Shown here: piece after piece, positions 14,218 to 14,875 of the stretch
Position numbering within the stretch: the first letter of the stretch is position 1
Layout: each line of letters opens with the position of its first letter
NCBI GenBank assembly: GCA_030038695.1
Contig: JASHSN010000021.1
Span: 1-14,875 of the forward strand
DNA length: 14,875 nt
Direction of reading: 5' to 3'
Source of the DNA: Nitrososphaeraceae archaeon
GTDB taxonomy: Archaea; Thermoproteota; Nitrososphaeria; Nitrososphaerales; Nitrososphaeraceae
The notes under the pieces: generated by a model
Told to the model about the DNA's origin: nothing
What the model saw: only the letters and a program-made list of their open reading frames with translations
Database searches by the model: none
Translations under genes and position numbers: made by a program

Positions 14218-14640
14218 CTATTCACTTTTAGAAGAAATGCCCTCCACCCAACCTATGCCAGAATCTGTTACTTCCTTCTTCCATATCGGCACTCTGATTT
14301 TGATCTCATCGATACCGTACCTGCATGCTTCAAACGCTTCTTTTCTGTGCTCCGCAGATGCGGCAACTGCGACAGCGACTTCTCCAACCTTTAAATTGCC
14401 TGTTCTGTGAACAGCTAGAAACTTCTTTAAGTTCCATTTTTTTCTTGCTTCAATTTCTATTTCAGTGAGATTTTTTTCTGCCATTTCTTTGTAAGCTTCG
14501 TAATAGATTTCCGAAACTGTGCCGTCTTGGTTGTGATCTCTAACACTTCCTATGAATAGCACTGTTCCACCTGCCCAACTGTCCATTGAATCTAGTAGGA
14601 TTTTGCATATATCAATAGTTTCAGAAGTTATGGAAATCAT
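14218..14640 (-). CDS. moaE: Molybdopterin synthase catalytic subunit MoaE
   Basis: MoaE, with the sulfur carrier MoaD, adds the dithiolene sulfurs to cyclic pyranopterin phosphate, making molybdopterin. Family motifs are complete: GTVLFIGSVRDHN (25-37, with Arg34), IYYEAYKEMAEK, VHRTGNLKVGEVAVAVA, HRKEAFEACRYGIDEIK (98-114) and RVPIWKKE (116-123), with the catalytic lysines equivalent to E. coli Lys119 and Lys126 visible as Lys114 and Lys121/122. The length (140 aa) is typical. Unlike most genes here it has a ribosome site, GAGGT at 14644-14648 (minus strand), 3-4 bases from the ATG, in keeping with an internal operon gene after a small upstream ORF. moaD and moaA are not in the window. Confidence 0.93.
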   Translation of the reverse strand: MISITSETIDICKILLDSMDSWAGGTVLFIGSVRDHNQDGTVSEIYYEAYKEMAEKNLTEIEIEARKKWNLKKFLAVHRTGNLKVGEVAVAVAASAEHRKEAFEACRYGIDEIKIRVPIWKKEVTDSGIGWVEGISSKSE

Positions 14641-14655
14641 GATAACCTCAGTTAG

Positions 14656-14781
14656 CTAGCTACCTCGCGGCATAGTGGCCACCTCGTGTATTTTATGTAT
14701 AGCATCGTCTGTAATTTTGTGAACAACTTCAACACCAAATTCAATCTTAGATGACAATATGCATATGGCATGTAAAATCAT
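14656..14781 (-). CDS. Possible small protein upstream of moaE, 41 aa
   Basis: A 41-codon frame ends 15 bases before moaE. Its second half looks like an amphipathic, coding-style sequence (SSKIEFGVEVVHKITDD, then AIHKIHEVATMPRGS). Its ATG overlaps the stop of another open frame as TAATG, a common translational-coupling overlap. No TATA box is clearly placed for it. It could be a real small operon gene, or a remnant; no family recognised. Confidence 0.33.
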   Translation of the reverse strand: MILHAICILSSKIEFGVEVVHKITDDAIHKIHEVATMPRGS

Positions 14782-14875
14782 TACTCATCGTGAACTCTTT
14801 TTTGAGCTATCAATTTTAATGTTATCAAGTCCTTACATTTAAGCTCCATAGCTTGGGAACAGTTAATCAGGTATA
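14781..14875 (-). CDS. Partial ORF running off the window edge
   Basis: A frame ending in TAA at 14781-14783 stays open to the window's last base. Only about 31 codons are visible, ending in KLIAQKRVHDE, with an internal ATG near 14849 that would give a 22-residue peptide. Because only the end is seen, no family can be assigned; the overlap with the next small ORF suggests one transcript leading to moaE. Confidence 0.25.
   Translation of the reverse strand, partial: YLINCSQAMELKCKDLITLKLIAQKRVHDE

Overview
The window reads as an archaeal chromosome segment, most likely from a Nitrososphaeria-type thaumarchaeon (Nitrososphaera/Nitrosocosmicus-like). The sequence shows moderate A+T richness, TATA-like boxes about 24-30 bases upstream of most start codons with almost no leader, frequent TTG/GTG starts, secreted proteins whose signal peptides end in AYAQ/TYAQ, and a mix of archaeal genes (molybdopterin synthesis, aconitase-superfamily dehydratase) with bacterial-like signalling genes. 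The lineage is an inference from style; no rRNA or tRNA gene was seen.

Layout. 1-313: A+T-rich start with a direct repeat and a doubtful small ORF. 310-2222 (minus): leuC-leuD-type dehydratase operon; the large subunit has Ser where the family has its first iron-sulfur Cys. 2329-3718 (minus): a small membrane protein, then a dps operon of an intact Dps followed by a second ferritin-like (DPSL-type) gene broken by a frameshift. 3719-4404: gene-poor. 4405-5235 (minus): Hanks-type Ser/Thr kinase. 5335-8070: a patchwork holding a plus-strand ORF whose second codon is stop, a frameshifted secreted Ig-like protein, a two-CBS-domain protein, and two small secreted proteins, the first followed in frame after its stop by a coding-looking Gly-rich tail. 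8073-9164: a hairpin-rich gap and a small hypothetical gene. 9165-9749 (plus): O-methyltransferase. 10163-11035 (minus): soluble histidine kinase with no adjacent response regulator. 11693-12994 (plus): moeA. 13305-14781 (minus): moaE and a moaC-moaB fusion, convergent with moeA, with two tiny overlapping ORFs upstream.

How the parts fit. The moa/moe genes cover three late-pathway activities (cyclic pyranopterin phosphate synthesis by MoaC, molybdopterin synthase large subunit MoaE, and MoaB/MoeA adenylation and metal insertion); MoaA and MoaD are not visible here. Dps and its broken neighbour form an iron/oxidative-stress unit. The kinase, CBS protein and histidine kinase are stand-alone regulatory genes. 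No CRISPR array, complete insertion sequence or defence system was found. The most useful leads are the Cys-to-Ser change in LeuC, the several recently broken genes (DPSL, Ig-like protein, start-stop ORF, secreted protein with a post-stop tail), and the consistent leaderless promoter geometry that supports non-ATG starts.
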